A stretch of DNA of 64,000 nucleotides, from NCBI GenBank assembly GCA_035771175.1, contig CM069593.1, forward strand, positions 18,560,956-18,624,955, written 5' to 3'. Below, one piece after another: positions 45,473 through 59,700 of the stretch (position 1 is its first letter; each line of letters opens with the position of its first letter). The stretch is from Paratinospora sagittata. Taxonomy: Eukaryota > Streptophyta > Magnoliopsida > Ranunculales > Menispermaceae. The notes beneath the pieces were generated by a model. It ran no database searches. It was not told the DNA's origin and saw only the letters and a program-made list of their open reading frames with translations. The position numbers and the translations under genes are program-made.

Positions 45473-47889
45473 TAATTTTTAATCTTTTGCTTCCTTAATT
45501 TCAATTACCCCTTATCTTGGGAACCCTCATATATATATATAGACAAGTACATATGACAAAATTAAATCGTAAAAATCAATTGCCTCTCCTAAATGTTTAA
45601 GCTAAAGTACATAAAAAGAAATGTAAATTAATGAAACAACTTACAGAAAAATTAAGATCTGATTCAAAAGATAAACTATATATACTGAACTTTATAAAAT
45701 AGAAAAATGATTAATGTTCCATGAACTTGGATCAGTTTTTCTGCTACAAATAATGTCACTTTTACATGCTTGATCTTTGGTTGAAACTGATCAGAAGGTA
45801 TGCATGGCTGTCAATATCGATCTTGCATCAGCGTGGGCTTGAAGATTATTAATTAATCAATTGATAACTAAATAATCGAGCTTAGAATTATCTGCCAAAT
45901 GAATATGACAATAAGTATATAAGATAAGTCAAATACCCACCATAAATGAAATACTAATTTAGTTAGTAAACAGCTAGCCAAAGATCGATGGTCAAGAATA
46001 ATATGTTGGTTGTTGGATATATAGTCGGAGCCTATGAATTCTCGTCTCTTGTATTTGGGAGACCAAGATCATGATGGCTAATTAAATATACTTTGATAAC
46101 CAACAAGGTTGATTTGTTAGTTTGTGAAGTGAACTACAAGATGTGATTAAGAGATTCATCATGAGTTTGAGTCCGTCCTTGTTTATTTTTATTGAGAGAA
46201 GTACCCTTGTCCCTATAAATTTTTTAATCTAGAAAGATTATCGTCTTAAAAAAAAAAATGAAGATATCTGTCGAGTACCAAAAAATCGGTACGAAAATGT
46301 ATATATATATATATACTTTGATATATCAAATTAATGCAAGCTTTGGAATCATATATAGTTTCTTGGGCTAATTTGTTTGATCTATAAAAGTTGTTTGCCA
46401 CTTTCTTGGGCTAATTTTGTCTGATCTATAAAGGTCGTGGGCCACAAATGGAGAATGTGCTATGTAGGCCCATATAATCACTGCATTCAAATGTGATCCA
46501 TTCGACCAAAGTCCCTTTGGGGTACTTTGAAGCCCTTGATCATGATGGTTGAACATCTCACCATACTTTAGCAAGTAACTATTTTATATCAATGTGACTC
46601 ATGACATGACTTTTATATATTTACAACAGTTATGTGATTCAATTAAAAAGCAATACTTACCTAGCATGAACATTTTTTTAAGAAATTCACGTATTACAAG
46701 TTACGATAAAAGTTATTTTAAGAGTCCCATACTAACATTTTTCAAAATTAAATGATATGTAATCTCGTTCATTATTGGCATTCTCCTTTCTTCTTCTTTT
46801 TTTTTTTTTGAGAAAAATTGGATTGTTTTTTCTTTTTGATTGCTTGTGTTAGAGGATGTCGCACCAGGACTAGAGGAAGCTGAGACCCTCTAATAGGGCA
46901 AACAAGACGAACAAACTCAACTAAAAGTAAGAGAAGATAATCGAACTCTAGACTTTAAATAAAAAAGTTTGAATGTACACCGTTAAAATTAGCTAACGTA
47001 TACAAAAATTGGATTGTTAATAAGCTTTGGAGCTACGGGCGTTTTCAAGGAATGGAATGAATTTAAATATAAATGTCTAGCACTTGTCGGCATAAATAGA
47101 GATGATGGTCTATGTCAGTTTCTTTCAATAAATGTTACTTGTTACAAGTTTGAGTGCTTTATAAATTTATGAATTACTCATATTGTAAGGGACAGTTTTA
47201 TACACACACAAAAAAAAATGCTTTTGTCCTCTTTCTTTCTTCACACAAAAAACTGGATCGTTGATAAAGCTGAAACCTAAATATTCCACATGAAATTGTC
47301 AACAAAATCACTTATAGTGTGTATATTGCGATGTTAATGAGGTCTGATTCATACTAACCCAGCAGAAACAGAGCCCTTTATTTATTACTAAGAGAACTAA
47401 ACACGCAACATTTAAGGGAAAGCTAATGCAAAGTTTCCTCTTGATTAATTAATTAACACCATCTCGCCGTCGTGCCTCCACGTGCCCCTTTATCTATTTA
47501 CGTAATTCTCATTACCAAATGCACATGCTTATTATTTTTATAGCAATTCGAGAATATACATAAGATACTGATCTGAAATAACATGACCATCTTTGCCCGG
47601 CTTTTCCTGAAACAGGAAAAGCTTTCATGATAAGTTATTATGTACCTTTTGAAACAAGTGATTACAACATTTTGAGTTTTTCTTTACTTATAAGGAAGAA
47701 GAGTTCATATTTGGTGAAATGGAATCAAGCTCTTTACATAACATATTTATCTTTATCCATCCATATTATTTTAATGTAAAACATATAACTCTGGCATACA
47801 CTACACTACACCACACCAAACTTAAACCCAATGCAAATTGTTGATAACTTTCTATCTTATCACAGAAAAAAAGTGAAAATTGGAAGTCA
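45473..47889. other. Unit-2-specific middle, no gene seen
   Basis: AT-rich. A 43-base near-tandem pair lies at 46361-46446 (TCTTGGGCTAATTT, TGATCTATAAA, then (T/G)CCAC). Small ORFs are not convincing. This may be the ancestral middle that was lost from unit 1. Confidence 0.55.
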
Positions 47890-48342
47890 ATTAAAGAACA
47901 AATGCAGAAGAAACTGTCCCTTAGTCGTGATAAACCAAACAAATTCCAATTAATATAAGAAAATAACTGAACAATAATTGAAGAGAAGGTTAGACTGGAA
48001 CATAAGCAAACTTATTTCTTCACCGCTTTCATCATAATTGATTGGAAGAATCAAATCAAACTACCCCAAAATTAGGAAAAATAAATAAAATAACAAGAAA
48101 GAAGAAAAATGATATTGAAGTTGTGGCAGCTGGACCAATTCTGTTAGCTTGTCCTTATTCCAGAAGTAGAAGAAATCGTGGATAAGAATCAGGGTAAGTG
48201 TGATTGTGTGAGAATGTTGCAGGGGCCTTTCATATTCTCACTTTTCTTTTCTTTTTCTTTTTTTGGTGTCAATTTAGTTTTTTTTGCTCTTCTTTACAGA
48301 AATAAATAATCAGCGAGCTCTTAAATTGTCCGTAATGTGTGA

Positions 48343-51300
48343 TCAGTCGGTTGGCTTGGATTGTTCTTGGGACCAGTAGGCGTGAGCAGAAAGGACTCTG
48401 TCCAATAACTCCTGGGGAACTGGCTCTCCCCTTCTCTGCTGAGGGGATATTCTTGCCGTGTGAACCAATGTTTTCCACTTATCCTGCAAGTATGAACCCC
48501 CACAACCATGTGAGCACAATTATTTCAGGCTATATAATCCTCTAATAAGAAGTCTGCTAGGGGACCCTTTTTAACCTTAAAGCTACTAAGATTCCAACTG
48601 TTCTATAAATAAATAAATAGATCAAATAGGACAATATGGGTCATAACAGCATGTCACTTTCCCAAGAAACATGCACATGATATCGCATAAGAACAAACTT
48701 CCCAAGATTCCTTCGGGACGGAGAGCTTTAACGGATAAACAAAGACTATTCAGTTACCGTGAAGACAAGCAAGACTTACTTGCCCAGTTCCACCAAACTG
48801 TTAGCACTTCTAGGCCGACCAAAACTACACCAAACTTAATCAGTTCCAAGTATCTGATATTGTGTTTTTTTTTGGTAAAATATGAGTAATATACCTTATA
48901 AAATTAAAATACATACATACATACATACATATATACATATGAGTAGTGCTACTATGACACCTAATTGAAACACATGAGACATTAATGGTCTACAATTATA
49001 AGGTGTTTCAGATCTTATAACTTTTACAGGGCAATTTAAGGTAACCTCAGGTCCTCATCATGTAAGGTATTAAAACAGATTTTGTAGTAAGAGGCAAGGA
49101 CTATCTATCCAAATTCATGAATGTGCCAGACAATAGAGCCCGTACGCATGAGTATAATATGTCAGTAATATGACACATCTAATACAAGATATATGGAACA
49201 AAATATAAGCAAAATTATACCATAGGAGTGCGCTCTAAATTCACAGAGTAAAGATGTAATAATTGAACTCTCTACATGCAAGGGCATATTACGGAACCAA
49301 AAAAAAAAAAGATGATCCCAATGCATACCTTCAAATCCACGTATGTCCTGTGCTTTGCATTGTCAAATGCACGTAGTTTAACATCACGCCATCTGCAGAA
49401 CGAGCGAATTACACTTCATCTTCAATAACACCCAAATGGAGAGAAAAAAAGAGAAGAAAACAGCTAACCTTCCCGTTCCAAGCTTCTCAACTGCATGAAC
49501 AAGTGCTTCAACTTCTGATACAGAGAAGGGCCTCCTTATTCGACGCTGAACAAGTTCTGGTCTCCCAGATTTCCGATGTAAGGGAACCACAGCCAGTGCC
49601 TTTGCACTGGTTGATGGAACGGCAACCAGCGTTCTGGAATCTGGTGCCAACTTATCCACTGGCACGTCACTGGGAGTGGGGACCAAACCAAGATTGCTCT
49701 CTGAAAAATTTCCCAGATCAGTATTTGTCACTGGAGGATTTGAGGATGATTCAAAAGTCCCTGGATTGAAAGCAGACACCGCCGGACAACTGGAAGAATA
49801 TTAAAATTGACAAAAAAAAAATGGTCACTAACAAATACAGGTAGTGTCCTACTTATAAGTATTGAATCTCATCATCCAAAAAGTTGATCAAAGCTAAATG
49901 GACAACATTAGTATAGAACAATTTCTTACAAAATGGTACTTGAGGGAGAACAAAATTTGCTCCTATTTTCCTGGAAATCTATGAGAGAAAGTTTGGGTCA
50001 CCTGGTTTGTGGTAGAAAACTGTCACAGGGAAGCAAAAAGGGAGGATCTTCAGAGCAGAGAGGTGGAACATTTGCAGGGTTAGGCTCCAGCTCAAAACCC
50101 AAACTATCTAACTTATTATCTTCACACATTCCAGTTTGCAGCAAAGTTTTGTTGTCATCACTAACCTTCTTCCCCTGAATCAGGACACCAACACATAGTC
50201 CTCCACCAAGAATTGCAGTTACAGCCTCCTTTACTGTCCTCTAAAAATAAAAGAAAACAGAAGATCATAAAATATAATTACAGATGGAGCAGCACATAAA
50301 AGGTCGATAGCATTGTCTAATTAGAGTAATTTTGGTTTCCCTTAAAACTTATAAGTTTTCTAAGTTTAGGACCCAGAAAAGACAAATTATGCAATGCACC
50401 AGACATCCAGCAAAATGATTAAGAGGTCATCCATACATCCAATTTTTTCCAACCAATATAAGAGTTTTCCATGCATTAAATGACACAATTGCAGGGTGCC
50501 AAATTGCTAAATCATACAAAATTGATATGGATGTGTCCAGGTTTATGGAAAAACTGAAATGAAAGTACAGGGCCCAAACACCCAAAGTTTCATGATGAAC
50601 ACAAGAAACTAGTGCTCTTTCATCACAGATGAAATGCACCTTCAATTATCTGATGCTTATAAAGATCAGGGAATAAGAAATCATTTTCAGCAAAGGGATG
50701 TTTAGCAATTGCTGATCTATTCTTGGACTTCTTTAAGCATTGAGATTTCAAAGATCCTTATTTTCTTCAATCTGGTCCAATGAACTAAGCTTGTTTCTGC
50801 CTAAGACAACATGTGCATTGAAACACAGACTGTATCCTTAGGTTAAGGGAAGAACATATACCTTTAGTGAACCAACAGTTGCAGTTTCAGGAATCTCAAT
50901 GAAGAGTTCTGGTATACTGAAGGACTTAACACTAAGCTTCACTGGGGAAAAAAAAAGGAAAGTGCATTCAATGAACCGTCAAATGTGTAATGAAAAATAG
51001 ACAAAGGAATACATAAAATAAATAAATAAATAAAATAAATTATTATATTATATCTCACCATGAGAATCCTTAGACTGGAAAGATGGTTCTGAGCCAGACA
51101 CAGAAGACGATGCCCCACTTGCTGCATAGAGAAATTCTCCATTTTAGGACAAAACCTCAGATGACAGGGAAAGAATTTAAGAAAGATAAGAAAAGAAAAA
51201 AAAATTGAGCTAGTAACAGACCTCCATGGGTTCTTACACCAGTCTGAAATGTGTTTCTCTTAAATCGCTCCCTGGAAGAACCAGAGATGACTTCACTCTC

Positions 51301-52559
51301 AACCCCTTGATTCGATGTTGATACAAAAGTATGCTCAAAATGTTTTTTCCTCGTTGAAGTAGGATTCCAGTGAGACCTTTGTCGAGTATAACAACTTTTC
51401 TTGTAGCGGAAAATTGGTTTCACATCCCCATCTGGAGAAAATAAGTCAGCAACGCCAATTAATCCAACATAGCAATAAGAAGAAAAAGATCGCAAGATAT
51501 GTCAACTTGTAGAAATATGGGAACAATAATGATAAGCTAGAAGCAGCTCACTGCTGTTAGAGAGCTCCCCATCCTTCAAGTTTGGGGCCACTTTCCAGTA
51601 TCTAGATGCCAACAACTTTCTTATTCTACGATCTCCAATGCGCGGAGGTGCCCTTAAGGTCTTCAAAGTTGGTGTGCTTGGTTGGTTGTACCCAGAAGAG
51701 TTATCATCATTACTGCGACTCATCACCTTCACATTATCATGGCCCTTGGAAAAAGAACCACAAGAAAAGGTGTCCCTGCGTAAAAGCAACTTGAGGCTAC
51801 TGTCTGAGTGAAGTTTTGCAGGAGGTTTTATATCCAAATTCATTGGATTCCCCAAAGTGCAGGGATCAGACACAGTTCTGTTGGGAGCAATACTAATGTC
51901 TTGGGGTTCAGGTCCCATCTGCCCATCAACACCACCAATCTTCCTTTTGTAAGATTTATAGAGACCAGGATAGCCTCCAACTATTTCAGTGGCCAATTTC
52001 CCATTCTCATTCCTGCTTCTGGCAATTACTGACCCTTCAACACAGTCAAACTTGTCCGAGCAATCAGGATTGGTTATGATAGAATCATTGGATATATGAG
52101 GGGCATCAGATGGAATGTTTTGGTTGTGCACTTGCAAGCCAAGATTACAGACAAAGGCACTGTCTTCGCAATTTTCTTGATCACAATGTTCCACTTTTAG
52201 TTGTTTCTCTCCAACTTTAGTTTCCCGCTTACTGACATCTCTGGCAGCAGCAGGCTGAGTTCTTCTAGAGACATTACTAGAAGCAGAAGAAGATTCCCTC
52301 TCCTGCAACAGCTTTCCAGCTACAGTGGCCAGTAATTCAAATGCACACATTTGACTGTTCTCAAATTTCTTTTTTAGAGAATTTCTCCTCTGAAACCAAT
52401 ATTAGAAAATAAGAAATGGTCTGAACAAATAAAGATCAATAAGACTAATGGAATCCAGATGCTTTTATCAATATTTACCCTTGCTGATCTTGAAGCTCGT
52501 GGCATGGAAGGCACCTGATAGCCATTAAATCCATAGTCCAATCTCTTCTGCAACACCAT
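48343..52559 (-). CDS. TRP/TBP1-type telomere-repeat-binding protein, 9 coding exons
   Basis: Minus-strand exons 52559-52479, 52389-51552, 51431-51222, 51121-51059, 50941-50862, 50240-50002, 49789-49469, 49392-49329 and 48483-48343 join in frame to 678 residues. The N-terminus MVLQKRLDYGFNGYQVP is diagnostic of the plant TRP family. A nuclear-type variable region carries RRIRKLLASRYWKVAP. A ubiquitin-like domain lies at about 398-470 (VKLSVKSFSIPELFIEIPE). The C-terminal Myb-type domain with plant extension (about 586-660) holds RRPFSVSEVEALVHAVEKLG, WRDVKLRAF, the telobox-binding helix DNAKHRTYVDLKDKWKTLVH and PVPQELLDRVL. Family members bind double-stranded TTTAGGG repeats. Arabidopsis TRP1 and TBP1 are the nearest types known to me. 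The last two exons were copied into unit 1. Confidence 0.95.
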
Positions 52560-54400
52560 ATCTCAGCCCCAAACAAAATATAACGATTCAGCAAGCTAAA
52601 GGAACTATCATCCTCAGATTAATTTCACTTTGTACAAATCCAAGAGCATGTAATTCACTCAATAAAGGCTCCAATTACTTCACTTTGCTGATTCAAAGAA
52701 CAAGATTCTGTAAGTACACAAAGAGAGCAGTAAAAATAAGGTGCTTGCACATAACTATGTGAGACAGTCAAGGAAACCAAGTTTACCACCAATTGAAAAT
52801 AATGGTAAGTCAAGAATAGGGCCCATCGCAAAAAACATTGGATTGGTAAAATCTTGCCCAATATGAAAGCTTTAGCCAACCAACGGTAAGTATAAGCAAA
52901 TCAACTCCAAACAAGTTTACCAATTCAACCATTTAGTTCACGAAGCAAAACAGGAAATCAGTTTTAGCAATTTTGGCAAAAGGAATCTCAATTTTACCAG
53001 ATTATTCCTGACCATCAAAACCTGAAGACAAACATCAAGAAATTGAGAATATCATAAAGGATCTGAACGGACAAATCAGAAGACGTCTTCAATCAATGAA
53101 ATAAATCTATGCAATAAGGGAGGACACGTTACATTAATTCCAGAAAGGAGATTCTCAGAATTGGGGTCTCGTTTTAATGTAAGGTAAGGGGTTGTGGTGT
53201 TTGGATCATATGTTTGTTGTTGGGGTGGGTGTTTCTATTTTTAGATTGGAATGTATGTATGTTTCATTCTCCTGTTGCTCTCTTTGTAATTTTTCCTTCT
53301 GTTGTTCATTAATACAAATACAATACACTTGTTTCCTCTCAAAAAAATAAATAAATAAATAAATAAAGAAAAAAGAAAAGAGATTCTCATAATTCCAATT
53401 TTCTCCTTTCTCGTACTACGGGAATTAGACAACGGATCTCCCAAAAAAAAAATCCTAAACAATTAAACAGGAGAGGAAGCATCCTTACATTTGAAAACAC
53501 GAGAGAAATCTTAGAAATTGTTCAGCACTTGAAACAGATCACCGTCAATTGCATCTCATTCATCTCTTTTCTGCAAATTTCTGTAAATTCAACGCAGAGA
53601 AAGTACTTACGTAAGACAAAAGGCCAAAAAAAAAAAAAAAAATCAAAGACAAAACAGAGGCAATTAAACGACCTTAAAAAATAAAAACCTTCAAAGATCA
53701 GAACAATTAAATTTACCACAGAGAAAGAGAAAAAAGGAAAACCTCACGCAATTAACATTAAAAAAAATAAAAAAATAAAAAAAACCGAAATTCAGGTCAA
53801 GAAAGTCTGATAAAGTAGAAATTCGGACAATTGACGAATGTTTCACAAAGATCGGTTGATACAAGAAATCTGTGAAATCCGAGGACAAAGCCAAAATCTC
53901 TGGCCACTTCATTTCTCGCGAACCACAGAAACCTTTCCAATACTCAGATCAAATCCATCAAATCAGAAAAGTGAAACAAAACACGATAAAATCTCAAACC
54001 AGAATTGGATCATACAAACACATCAAAAAACAAAACCACGAAAAACAACACCTACTCCAAAGAATAAACCCCCCAAAAAACCTCTAAAAATTGTCCAATT
54101 AAAAGCAACAAAAAGATGAGAAACTCGATCGACGCATCATCGGTGAAAAAAAAATTCTGAGCGAACTTGCATCAAATTCAGACAACAAAATCTGAAAAAC
54201 CTCCATAAAATCAAATTCCAGCGAATTTGTGTCAGAATTTCTGATAGCGCATAAGATCGGATAATTTTCGGACAATTCGAAGAGATCGTGAAAAGCTTAA
54301 AGTAACTACAGAATTCGCTTCATGCACGCTTGAAACGCTTGAAACGCACCCTCACCTTCCATGGGGAAAAAGCAAAAACCCTCTGAAAACCACCAACCTT
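52560..54400 (-). promoter_or_regulatory. TRP upstream region, probably with a long leader intron
   Basis: There is no coding ORF. Homologous genes commonly have a leader intron. The run from about 54400 to 52570 has A-rich blocks (53624-53642, 53759-53784) and a LINE-tail insertion, and looks intronic. The transcription start may be near 54300-54400, just before a GC-richer stretch. Confidence 0.45.
53162..53372 (+). mobile_element. 5'-truncated LINE tail with target-site duplication
   Basis: The insert ends CATTAATACAAATACAATAC followed by an A-rich/(AAAT)n tail (53341-53372), as in plant LINEs. The flanks AGAAAGGAGATTCTCAGAAT (about 53142-53161) and AGAAAAGAGATTCTCATAAT (about 53374-53393) are a near-perfect duplication. 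Only about 200 bases of the LINE 3' end are present. Confidence 0.75.
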
Positions 54401-56724
54401 GTCATTAAACCCCAGCTCTTTATACCTTTGACCCTTAGAACCGGACCAGCAGGTAATCCACCACTACACAATACACATCCCGACTACAGCCAGTCATCCA
54501 AACCACTTAAGACCGGTTCCACCTTTTGCTTCATCCACTCCTCTCACAAACGCATTGTATAACCGCCACGTGGAAGCTTTGGTATTCTTGTGGCTTTGGT
54601 CCGACTCCCCACGTACTTGATTTCGGAGCAAACGTTGGGCTCCGAAGGGTGAGAAATTCCCTGTCTCGCGAATCTTTCGGTTATTAAATTTTAAATAAAT
54701 AATCAATTTCTATTTCATAATTAGTTTCCAAAAATAGTTTAACGTAAAGGCTCAAATAATAAGTGTTTAAAATAGATGACATAAATAATTTCTAAAAATA
54801 ACACCAAAAAAACATAAAATTGATTGATTAAATTGAGGCACGTGGCGGCTGATCCCAAAAAACAAAAAAAAATAAAAATTGTAACTATTTATCTTTGAGT
54901 AATTAACGTTAACACCGTCAGCAGCCATCAATGAGGACCATGGTTACCTAAAGATAAGAATGCCACCAATTACACAAATAACATTTATGTTAATAACATA
55001 AATTAAGTTTATCCTCCTTTTAAAAAACGTATTTTTCGTCGGTTTGAGCAGAATGCCACGTTGGAAAACACTTAGTTAGCTGACGTGGAAAAGAGTTATC
55101 TTTTAGTGAGACCTTAAAATAAGATATTATTCGAAAAATGCAAAGAAAATAAAATATAAAAAAAAGCCCCAAGCATCTCGACGAATGGTGATGGAGCGTC
55201 ACTATCGTTAACGTTAACGTTGACAGTGTAAGGGTTAACGGCGTCAAGTGACAGTTTGGGGCGGTATAAGAGATATGTGGTGGTGAGATGAGATGGGACC
55301 GAGTTTATCTAAAGTTCGAACACGACGCCCACGACGCGCGATTATCTCGACGAAGTTGTCGTGTTGTTGACACCAACAACTGTCATAACAGAAAAAAGGC
55401 AATTTACAACTGTCATAACAGAAAAAAGGCGATTTGGTCGAAAATTCCCTCCCTTGTCCTCGCTGGTCCATCGTTTTAATTCTTACACGTGTCGTCGGTC
55501 AACTTTGAGAAGGCGTTAGTGGAAACGTGGACTATTGAAATCGTAACGGCAGAACCAACGAACGTTACGTCTCGGAGTCACGTGCGTGATTGAGGCGTTG
55601 AAGAGTGCAATGCATTTTTTGTTTTTAACTTAAAATGATATTTTTTAATGTAAATAGGGATGTTTTAATAAATAACTTTCAGGAACTAAAACAAATAGCG
55701 AGAACCAACTTTTAAATAAATATTGGGGTTTGTTGTTGTTGTTCTATTGGGTCTTTATTCCCCCTATATTAATAATTGGAGCTGTCTTTATTTTTAATTC
55801 ATTAATCTAAAATAATTTGTATGATAATTCAATATAACTTATAATATATCTTAAGGATAAATCTCAATGTAGTTCAAGATTTTTCTTTTTGAAAAAAAAA
55901 AAAAGAATTATTTAATGAATGAATTATATCATTTTCTACTCAAAATCTCCTTAATGAAAAGGGGAGGAAATTGCTTAGAGGTTTTGCAGGCGCCAGCACG
56001 TTTTTAAGGCGGCGCCCATGAAAGTTTGGCGGCCTAATTGTCCGTAAAAATTTTAAAAAACATCATCTTACTTTATTATGCATGCAGTGGATCAAGTAGC
56101 ATACGGATCTAAGTAATGATGAATAGAAATATAATATTAAAAATAAATAAATAAATAAATAAATAGTTTAAGGCTAGGCAGAGCGACCAGCAAGTCGTCT
56201 AAGTCTACTTTTAATGTTTGAAAGGATGAGGATCATGTGCGTCCATCGTGGGCAGCACATGAACCTGTCCTGTATATACTTTCTACGAGATGTTAGGGAA
56301 AGATATATAGTCTTCATCATCATGATTAATATATAAGTAACCTTCATTACACCCATATCTTAGTCTCCTGCAGAGTGCAATGATTAAGATAATCTTGTAA
56401 TGCAAATTGCAAGGATTTCTACACCTCGAGGTTTTTATTTCATGTGTTATAGGTCTTAGGTTAACATAAAATGACTTCAATTGAGTTATAGGTTTATGCC
56501 TGTAATGCAATCTAGAGAAAAGAGAGAACCTGGCATCAGAAAGTACCATTCCTACAGAACATTCATTTAAATATAAAAATGGATACCATGTGCAATTCTT
56601 TTCGAACACCCAATAATTCTACAGATCATCAAACCAAAAGTTTCTGGTTTTCCAACTCCCCAGGACTTAAAAAAAAAATGACCAAGGCAGAAAATGAAAG
56701 AAGAAGAATAAAAAAGAAAACAGG
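54401..56724. other. Intergenic DNA between TRP and ORP3
   Basis: Holds the TRP promoter and ORP 3' flank. A 28-base tandem pair at about 55377-55432 (CAACTGTCATAACAGAAAAA) and a GTTAACGTTAACGTT tract (about 55206-55222) are visible. No gene is supported. Confidence 0.55.
55377..55432. repeat. 28-bp tandem duplication
   Basis: CAACTGTCATAACAGAAAAA appears twice in a row, at about 55377 and 55407, followed by AGGC(A/G)ATTT. Confidence 0.85.
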
Positions 56725-59700
56725 TCACTCTAAATCCAAGTTACCATACTGCCAAGGGTTGAACTCAATTGATCTGACATCAACCACATCTATGCCGTCT
56801 GAGCTGCTATCAATTGCAGCCCTATGCTCGGTGTATTTACCATTGTATTGGTAAACTTCCAAGTCGCCCCAAGGAGTAGCAGTAACTTCACCAGACAAGT
56901 CGAACCATCTTGGGGTGAATTTATGTCCCTGCACCTCACGACTCCTCTTCTCAGCTCTCTGCCGCTCCTCCAGACTGATAAAACACATGAACATAACTCA
57001 TAAACAATGACAAAATGGGTTTGAAGAAACTGGGCATTACTCTATTGCCTGTCCTCTCTCTTCTTTTAGGTCAATACCAAAAATGAATCAGTACACTTGC
57101 TCAAACTGTTTATTTGATATGAAAGCATCATTCTCATAATGCCTCAAGTGAAATGATTAACTCTGTTAATTCTGGATCAAAATCTACCTGATACCAATAG
57201 CCATATAAGCACACAAGGGTGAGAGATAGAGAGAGAAGAAAATACCTGCTCTTTTCCGCACCAGCTTTTGATAGATCACCCTTCTCAAGAGCATACCTAT
57301 CAGGACGCAAACGAGAATCTGATGCCAGTAACTTCCTTGGTGCAGTGTCTAAACTGTTTATTTTATGTGCAAAATGTGTGTACTGGAATTTATCATTTTC
57401 TGGAACCTCGGCAACTCTCCAAACCTGTCATATCATTTGTGATGAAATGCTTGTCAATGAGGACGTGTCCTGAATAATCTCATACCAATTAAGCTGCCAG
57501 CACTACCTCAAGTTACAAATAATGAGATAAGATTAAAAGCAGCATAAGCAAAGTAAATAATTTTACGTAGAGCTTGATTGTCACCAAGAATTAAGTTTTG
57601 AAACTCAGCAGTCTACAAACACTTAAGCCTCGCCAAGCAACCAAACTCAAATAAGCAGAGGAATTGGATGACATGCTAAATAAAAAACTTCCAAAAATCT
57701 TATCCCCATGAAGAAGATGGAAGTAACCCATATTGCATTTACAATGATCGAGCAAAATATTGTTCAACTTGTAAACCAATTATAATTTATCCAGTATAAA
57801 AACTTACCATTTAATACCATGCCTTAACATGGAGGCGTAGACAGGTCATTCAATGTAGTAATCCCCAAGGCATTATGTCCTCGTGATCAAACTCCATTGA
57901 AATAAATAAATAAAGATAATAAGAAAAGCTGTTAAAAAACATAGGATGGTATAATTATGGCAGTTAAATCTCACTTCAAAGGTTTCATAAAGATTATTGT
58001 GTTGCAGTGAATACAGTAAATAGATAAGCATTTAGTTTAAGGGATGCTCATTTTCAGCATGAACACCAATTGAACACGAGTACCAAAATATGCCAGAAAG
58101 ATGCCACAACAAGCAGAGAGATGGACAGGAAGAAGGTTCTACTACTTAGTGGTGTCATGTTAACAAGTGATGACCTTTGGAAAACATAAGACATGATTGT
58201 AGATCTTAAATTAGGAAGAAAGAAAAATAATTTGAAAGATACAATAATGGAATTAATGGTGAAGAACATAGATGATGATGCAAACGTTGTGCAGCTCCTC
58301 AATTCATTCCTGAGATTCAATCCATTTTGATACAGTGAGTCTGAATCCTATGATTCAAATTCCAAATGTGTAGATTTAAAGACAGATCTTCTGCATTAGT
58401 AGGCAGGTAGATGCTTACTTCTTCCTCTTCAGCCAAGGGACACACACAAAGACATGATCCAGGCATCACAGAAACCTCCAGGGAACCCATAATTACTAGC
58501 TAAATCAAATTTGTCCTAAAGCAGCCAATAGAGATACAATATTGACAATTAAACCAACGAAGTCATGCCCATGAAAACAAAGAGATTAACCAGGAAAATA
58601 TAGAATAGCCAGCATTTTATACAGCAATTGGCTTGTGTTTGTTTATGTTTCTACCCCTCAGCACAAAGACAACTAATACATAATCAGACGTGGATATGTT
58701 TGCAACGTATAACCTAAAAAGACACGTGTGTGTGCATAAGTGCATACACACACGACTAAAAATAGATAGAGAGAAACATGTAACCAAGTGTGAGGTAAAC
58801 ACAAGTTTTTTTTTTTTTGGCCAAACAAAAACATAAAATACATAAGCCAGTAAGCATACACCTTCATCCTAACATAGTCAAATCATGAGAATCCAAAGTA
58901 TGCAAAAGCACTAAGAAATGAAATATTTGTTAGAGACTGACTTCACAAGTATTTAAAGAAAAAAATATTATATAAGAACAAGAATATAAACTTCAAAGAA
59001 ATAGACAAATGAGTTCACCTCTTTCAATTCAGTGCCTGAAAGGGGCTCTCCTTCCATATCACATGGTTGGTAACTCAGTGACTCATTCCACTTCCCAGTC
59101 ATCAATATTTTAGGTTCCTCTGCCGCATTATACACATATCCATCAACTTCATAGCGTCCAGCCCTACAGTCATTCAGAACCACCAATAAGGCATTAAGCA
59201 CAATAGCACATATAAAGAAAAAATGAAAATATATAAAGAAAAAACATAGAGTGCAGAAGCTCTAAGTTTAACCAAAAAAGTTAATGATATTTACCCTATC
59301 AATCCTCACAACAAAATGCATTTTCAGATCAATTCATTTTATACGAATAGTAGTAAAATGTATGAGAAGTGGAAAGCATATAATTCAATCAACATTCTGG
59401 AAGAGTGCCTGAAAGGAGAGGTAACAAAGCCATACCCAAACCAGCCACAAGGTTGAAAATATAGGACAACTTTGTCTCCAGTGGTCGTGTTTGTCATGAT
59501 CATCTCCCCTGGAGAATCAACCCAGGTACGGCCAAATATCAGGTTGTTAACCTTTGTGGGTGGGGGCACTAGATCCAGGACTACACCATCTCTTTTAAGC
59601 ATCACCCGGGTCCTGCATAAAATTTTAAGAAAAATTGAATAAGCAACAATAGAAGGAAGTTGGAACAAACTTTAAACCATAAACATACAGAACAGAAGAA

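Larger units (their letters stand above)
40708..49400. repeat. Segmental tandem duplication, unit 2
   Basis: Second copy of 33556-40709, longer because its middle (45473-47889, 2.4 kb) is different AT-rich DNA with no recognised gene. It runs without a break into the intact TRP gene at 49400, so the right flank is ancestral. The left end begins with 24 bases (40708-40731) that repeat a segment found about 108 bases further on. Confidence 0.95.

Noticed and set aside
51606..52032. Plus-strand ORFs across TRP exon 2
   Set aside because: They are shadows of the long TRP exon on the other strand.
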